Shown piece after piece: positions 59,178-64,000 of a DNA stretch of 64,000 bases. Position 1 is the first letter of the stretch; every line of letters begins with the position of its first letter. Both the position numbers and the translations under genes were made by a program. The stretch is taken from NCBI GenBank assembly GCA_020831805.1, contig JAFIFX010000008.1:1-64000 (forward strand), read 5' to 3'. Below the pieces are notes generated by a model that did not search any database, was not told where the DNA came from, and saw only the letters and a list, made by a program, of their open reading frames with translations. Origin of the DNA: Planctomycetota bacterium (GTDB lineage Bacteria; Planctomycetota; Phycisphaerae; Phycisphaerales; UBA1924).

Positions 59178-60299
59178 ATGACCGCACCGCCCGCCCACGC
59201 ATGTTCCGCCACCGCCATCGACCTGGCCGGCCGTCGCATCACAAGCTTCGGGGGGTGCAACTACCTCGGGCTGGCCCAGCACCCGGGTGTCGTGCGGGCC
59301 GCGGCCGACGCGATGGCCCGCTACGGGCTGAGCACGACCGCCAGCCGCGAGACCACGGGCAACACCCGCGTCCACGCAGCGCTGGAGGCCGCCGTCACGG
59401 CGTTCTGCGGGCACGAGGCCGGCCTGCTGGTGCCGGACGGCTACACCGCCAACATCGCCGCGATGCAGGCCCTGGCCCGCGTGGGCGTTCGCGCCGCGGT
59501 CCTTGACGAGCGGGCCCACGCGAGCCTGCGCGACGCGGCGCAGGCGGCCGGGATGCGGGTCTCGACCTTCACCCACCTCGACGCCGCCGACGCGCACGCG
59601 GCCCTGCGGGCCTGCGATGGTCCGGCCGTGCTCGCGACCGATTCGGTCTTCTCCGCCGACGGAGCGCTCGCGCCCAGTGCGGCGTTGCTGGAATCCCTGC
59701 GTCCCGGCGACCATCTGCTGCTCGACGACTGCCACGGCCTCGCCGTGCTGGGCCGCGAAGGCCGGGGCACGCCCGATCATCTCGGCCTGCGATCGGACCG
59801 GCTGGTCGTGACGGTCACGCTGGCCAAGGGCCTGGGCTGCGCGGGCGGGCTCGTGATGGGACCCCGCAACCTCGTGGACACGGCGACCCGCCACGCCACG
59901 GCGTACATCTGCACCACGCCCTGCTCGCCCGCGCTCGCCGCGGCGGCCCTGGAGTCACTGCGTGCCCTGACCGGTGAACCGGACCGGCTCGCGCGGCTCC
60001 GGGCGAACACCGCCGCGCTGCGGGGCCGGCTCGCCGGGGCCTTCGGCGTCGACCGCGACCATCCCGTGCCGATCATCGCGTTCACCGCCGGTACGCCGGA
60101 TGACATGATGGCCATGCACACGGCCACGCTCAGCGCGGGCATGCTCGCGCCGCTGGTCTCCTACCCCGGCGGCCCGGCGCCGGTGTACTTCCGGCTGAGC
60201 GTCTCTTCCGAACACACGACCGACGACATCGACCGCCTCGCGGAACTGCTCTGCGAACACGCCCCCGACACCCTAAATGAGACGGGAACCGCCCGATGA
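59178..60299 (+). CDS. Alpha-oxoamine synthase family acyltransferase (BioF-like)
   Basis: 'NYLGLAQHPGVVRAAADAMARYGLSTTASRETTGNTRVHAALE', 'LLLDDCHGLAVLG', 'TVTLAKGLGCAGG'. Confidence 0.88.
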   Translation: MTAPPAHACSATAIDLAGRRITSFGGCNYLGLAQHPGVVRAAADAMARYGLSTTASRETTGNTRVHAALEAAVTAFCGHEAGLLVPDGYTANIAAMQALARVGVRAAVLDERAHASLRDAAQAAGMRVSTFTHLDAADAHAALRACDGPAVLATDSVFSADGALAPSAALLESLRPGDHLLLDDCHGLAVLGREGRGTPDHLGLRSDRLVVTVTLAKGLGCAGGLVMGPRNLVDTATRHATAYICTTPCSPALAAAALESLRALTGEPDRLARLRANTAALRGRLAGAFGVDRDHPVPIIAFTAGTPDDMMAMHTATLSAGMLAPLVSYPGGPAPVYFRLSVSSEHTTDDIDRLAELLCEHAPDTLNETGTAR

Positions 60300-61084
60300 C
60301 CACCCTGCCGCCCGATCTCGATTTCGCCGTGCGCACCGCCCGTGCCGCGGGCGCGCTGACCATGAAGTGGTTCCAGTCCGCCCGGCTGGTCGCGGAGGGT
60401 AAGGACGACGGCTCTCCGGTGACCCAGGCGGACCGGGAGGCCGAGCGGTTCGTGCGCGACGCCGTCTCCGAAGCCTTCCCCGGCGACGGCGTGATCGGCG
60501 AGGAGTTCCCGCCGCTGGAATCCACGACGGGGCGGACCTGGGTGGTCGACCCGATCGACGGGACCCGGTCGTTCGTGCAGGGGGTGCCGCTGTTCGGGAC
60601 GATGCTGGCGTGCATGGTCGAGAACGAGCCGACGGTGGGCGTGATCGCGATGCCAGGGCTGGACGAGTGCGTGGCCGCCCAGAGCGGGTACGGCTGCTGG
60701 TGGTGGCGCGGATCGGGCGATCCGACCCGCGCCTCGGTTTCCGATCGGGCCGAACTCCGCGGCGCCGTGCTCCTGTCCACCTCCACCGAGTACTACCGCG
60801 AACCGCGCCACAAACGCGGCTGGGCCGGGTTCGACGATCTCGGCGCGGTCACCCGCGGCTGGTCGGACTGCTACGCCTTCGTGCTGCTGGCCACCGGGCG
60901 GGCCGACGCGGTAATCGAGCCGGGCGTGAAGCTCTGGGACATCGCCGCGGTCCCGCCCATCATCAACGAGGCGGGCGGCGTGTGGACCGATGTCGACGGC
61001 AACCACGACCTCCACGCCGGCTCGATCATCGCCAGCAACGGCCACATCCACGGCGCGGTGCTGGAGGTCATGCGCACGGCCTGA
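60296..61084 (+). CDS. Inositol monophosphatase family protein (histidinol-phosphatase-like)
   Basis: 'VIGEEFP', 'WVVDPIDGTRSFVQGVPLFGTMLA', 'KLWDIAAVPPIINEAGG'. Confidence 0.9.
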   Translation: MTTLPPDLDFAVRTARAAGALTMKWFQSARLVAEGKDDGSPVTQADREAERFVRDAVSEAFPGDGVIGEEFPPLESTTGRTWVVDPIDGTRSFVQGVPLFGTMLACMVENEPTVGVIAMPGLDECVAAQSGYGCWWWRGSGDPTRASVSDRAELRGAVLLSTSTEYYREPRHKRGWAGFDDLGAVTRGWSDCYAFVLLATGRADAVIEPGVKLWDIAAVPPIINEAGGVWTDVDGNHDLHAGSIIASNGHIHGAVLEVMRTA

Positions 61085-61090
61085 CCCTGC

Positions 61091-61843
61091 TCAGCGATCG
61101 GCGATGATCGCCCAGATCCGACGCTGCGCATCGTTGTTGTCCGGGCTCAACCCGACGGACTCCGACAGCGGCTCGTCGAACGCGCTCCGCGGGGTCCACC
61201 GCACGCCCGCGTCGGTGAACAGGGTGTACACACCATCGACATGGCGCGAATCGAGCCGATCGGGCAGGCCCACACCGTCGCCCACCAGCGGCCCGAGCGG
61301 GAGATCGGACAGCCGGACCATGCTCGGCGGGAACTCGGCGAACCCCCAGTCGACAAACGGGGCGGACGCGTAGCCGCCCTCGACATTCACCCCCGGCGTG
61401 CCGGGAGGCCAAGGGTTGTCCGGCGTGTTGAACCGCTGCCCCTCGGCGGACTCGGACGGGCAGTACAGCGCCTCCGGGGCTTCCAGCAGCCCGGCCCGTT
61501 CCAGGCGGCCGAAAAGCACGAAGAGGTTGCTGGTGCCCGAATACACCATGGTGTTCCACTGCAACCGCCCGCCGCGGTAGCCCAGGGGCACGCGGTCCTG
61601 CCAGTCGTTAGCGTAGATCGCGAGGGTCTGGTGCAGGGACCGGAGATTGGCCTGACACTTGACCCGCCGGGCCGAGTCGCGGGCCGAGGAGATCGCGGGC
61701 AGCAGGATCCCGATCAGCACCGCGATGATGGCGATGACCACCAGCAACTCGATCAGCGTGAACCCCCCCGCGCGGGGGGCGGGCCGGCTCGGCCGTTCAT
61801 GCGAGATGCAAGGGGAGCGGATCAAGCGGGTTTCCTTGGTCAC
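61091..61843 (-). CDS. Prepilin-type N-terminal methylation domain protein (DUF1559/pseudopilin-like)
   Basis: '[47 protein letters not shown]'; no ATG close upstream, GTG at 61843 proposed. Confidence 0.8.
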   Translation of the reverse strand: MTKETRLIRSPCISHERPSRPAPRAGGFTLIELLVVIAIIAVLIGILLPAISSARDSARRVKCQANLRSLHQTLAIYANDWQDRVPLGYRGGRLQWNTMVYSGTSNLFVLFGRLERAGLLEAPEALYCPSESAEGQRFNTPDNPWPPGTPGVNVEGGYASAPFVDWGFAEFPPSMVRLSDLPLGPLVGDGVGLPDRLDSRHVDGVYTLFTDAGVRWTPRSAFDEPLSESVGLSPDNNDAQRRIWAIIADR

Positions 61844-61993
61844 CGAGGAGGGATTCAATAGGCCCGTCCCGGGCGACAGCCCGGGCCGTGGCCGACGGAT
61901 CGGCACGGCGAACGCCGAGAACGGACCATAGCCCGGCGCGTCCACCAGCACGCAAAAGCCCTGCCTCCCCCCGACCACCCGGAGCCACCACCC

Positions 61994-63562
61994 ATGCTGC
62001 TCACCACCGCGGCCCTCGCGGGCGCCCTCGCCATGCTGCCGCTCGCCGACCCCGCCCCCCACGCGATCAGCCTGGAAGCCATCGGGACCATCCGCCTCGG
62101 CCCGTTCATGAGCGAGGCCGCCGAGATCGTCGTGCATGACGCGGCGTCGCAGCGGCTGTTCGTCGTCAACGGCCACACCAACGCGATCGACATCCTCTCG
62201 ATCGCGGACCCGACCACGCCCGAACGCATCGGCTCGATCGACCTGCGCCCGTTCGGCGGCGCGGTCAACTCCGTCGACACGCACTCCGGGCTGGTCGCCA
62301 CGGCGATCAACGGGTTCGAGCGGACCGACCCCGGACGCATGGTGCTGTTCGACACCGACGGCCGGTTCGTGAGCCTGGTTCAGGTGGGCGCGATGCCCGA
62401 CATGGTGATCTTCACCCCCGACGGACGCCGGATCCTGACCGCGGATGAGGGCGAGCCGTCCCACGATTACGCGATCGACCCGGAGGGAACGGTCAGCATT
62501 ATCGACCTGCCCGAGGATCCGCGTCGCCTCGGCCAGCACCATGTCCGAACCGCCGACTTCCGACGCTTCAACGACGCTGACCTCGACCCGAGCATCCGCG
62601 TCTTCGGCCCCGGGGCGACCGTCGCGCAGGACTTCGAGCCCGAGTACATCACCGTCACCCCGGATTCATCCACGGCCTATGTGACACTCCAGGAAAACAA
62701 CGCCATCGCCGTGGTCGACATCGGCTCGGCGACCGTCACCGGCCTGATCCCGCTCGGCTTCAAGGACCATTCGTTGCCGGGCAACGGCTTCGACGCGTCC
62801 GACCGCAACCCTCGGATCCGGATCCGGCCCTGGCCCGTCTTCGGGATGTACCAGCCGGACACCATCAAGGGCTACACCGCGGCCGACGGCCTGTTCTATC
62901 TGGTGACCGCCGACGAGGGGGACACACGCAACTACGCCGGTTTCAGCGAGATCGCCCGTGTCCGCGACCTGCCCCTCTGCCCGGAGGCCTTCCCCAACGC
63001 ACACGACCTCCAGGCCCCGGAGAACCTCGGACGCCTCCAGGTCACCACCACCCTCGGCCGCAACGAGGACGGGCTGTTCGAACGCCTGTACGCGTTCGGG
63101 ACCCGGGGCTTCAGCATCCGCACCCCGGACGGCACGATCGTGTTCGAGTCCGGCGACGAGTTCGAACGCATCACCGCCGAACGCGCCCCGGAAGCGTTCA
63201 ACACCGACAGCCAGCCCGACGCGCCCTCCAAGAACCGCTCCGACAACCGCGGCCCGGAGCCCGAGGCCCTGGCCATCGGCCAGGTCGGCGACCGGATCTA
63301 CGCCTTCATCGGCCTTGAGCGAACCGGCGGCATCATGATCTATGACATCACCGTGCCCGCCGAGTCCGTGTTCGTCGACTACTGGACCAACCGCGTCATG
63401 CCGGCCGGGAGCGGTTCAGAAGAAGCGGGCGACCTCGGGCCGGAATGCCTTCTGTTCATCCCGGCCGAGCACAGCCCGACGGGCGGGGCACTGCTGGTCT
63501 CGGCCAACGAGATCTCGAGCACGGTGACGATCCACCGGATCGTGCCGCGCACAAAAGAATGA
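61994..63562 (+). CDS. Choice-of-anchor I-like exported protein (propeller-like)
   Basis: '[24 protein letters not shown]', '[30 protein letters not shown]', '[30 protein letters not shown]'. Confidence 0.82.
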   Translation: MLLTTAALAGALAMLPLADPAPHAISLEAIGTIRLGPFMSEAAEIVVHDAASQRLFVVNGHTNAIDILSIADPTTPERIGSIDLRPFGGAVNSVDTHSGLVATAINGFERTDPGRMVLFDTDGRFVSLVQVGAMPDMVIFTPDGRRILTADEGEPSHDYAIDPEGTVSIIDLPEDPRRLGQHHVRTADFRRFNDADLDPSIRVFGPGATVAQDFEPEYITVTPDSSTAYVTLQENNAIAVVDIGSATVTGLIPLGFKDHSLPGNGFDASDRNPRIRIRPWPVFGMYQPDTIKGYTAADGLFYLVTADEGDTRNYAGFSEIARVRDLPLCPEAFPNAHDLQAPENLGRLQVTTTLGRNEDGLFERLYAFGTRGFSIRTPDGTIVFESGDEFERITAERAPEAFNTDSQPDAPSKNRSDNRGPEPEALAIGQVGDRIYAFIGLERTGGIMIYDITVPAESVFVDYWTNRVMPAGSGSEEAGDLGPECLLFIPAEHSPTGGALLVSANEISSTVTIHRIVPRTKE

Positions 63563-63620
63563 CCGGGCCGCCCGAGGGAAGCGGGGCGACCCGGTCAAGA
63601 GACAGTCGATCACGGATGAC

Positions 63621-64000
63621 TTACGGGCAACCTGCGTTGAACAGATCCAGGTAGATCCCGATATCGAAGAAGTTGAACTGGCCGTCCTGGTTCAGGTCGG
63701 CCGCGGGGTCCTGGGCGTTGAACAACGCGAGGTAGGCCGCCAGATCGAAGAAGTTCAGCTCGCCGAAGGGCTCGGCGAGATCGGCCGAGCTGCACGGCTC
63801 CGGCCCGGAGGCGGGCACAATCGCCACATCGCCGAGCTGCACGGGCGGGTAGTTGAACCCGTCACCGCCGGGGATCAGGGGGCCGAAGGAATCGCCGAGA
63901 AAGTATCCCGAGCCGTCCATCGCGAAGGTGTTGAGCTGGCTGAAGTAGTTCGGAAAAACCCCGCGCCCGACCGCCGCGTGATAGCCTGTGTCGTCGCGCG
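63621..64000 (-). CDS. C-terminal part of an exported dockerin-like-tail protein (truncated by window end)
   Basis: Frame stays open to 64000; tail 'LNFFDLAAYLALFNAQDPAADLNQDGQFNFFDIGIYLDLFNAGCP'. Confidence 0.8.
   Translation of the reverse strand, partial: RDDTGYHAAVGRGVFPNYFSQLNTFAMDGSGYFLGDSFGPLIPGGDGFNYPPVQLGDVAIVPASGPEPCSSADLAEPFGELNFFDLAAYLALFNAQDPAADLNQDGQFNFFDIGIYLDLFNAGCP

Overview
A GC-rich chromosomal segment with the gene style of a Phycisphaerae-like planctomycete (taxonomy is inference). It is mostly housekeeping and envelope genes. These include a kynureninase-like PLP enzyme, a histidine kinase, a TPR-sulfotransferase, a cold-shock protein, rpsO-pnp, an aminotransferase, rtcB, an S9 peptidase, an ABC ATPase, an M20 dipeptidase, two tandem YwaF-like membrane proteins, a WecA/MraY-type transferase, an O-antigen ligase, fusA and adenylate kinase. 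They continue with two transglutaminase proteins, fumC, an S8 protease, a purple acid phosphatase-like protein, a 14-repeat propeller-like protein, one tRNA-Val(CAC), a PilZ plus T2SS/T4P-like operon, rpsB-tsf, Fe/Mn SOD, an opp transporter, an AOS-family synthase, an inositol-monophosphatase-like gene, a DUF1559-type pseudopilin and a choice-of-anchor-I-like protein. No mobile element or CRISPR array was seen. The most unusual observations are: (1) near absence of the tetranucleotide ACGT across the window, about six copies found by eye; (2) a 0.34-kb hairpin-rich leader in front of fusA; (3) small families of interspersed palindromic repeats, one with compensatory stem changes and one read through as an ORF tail; (4) near-identical C-terminal '...FNAGCP' dockerin-like tails; (5) a compact secretion operon with no secretin in view; (6) a pair of inverted repeats between the S9 peptidase and a hypothetical gene; (7) a poly-C/poly-G tract at about 16.83-17.01 kb that looks like an assembly artefact.
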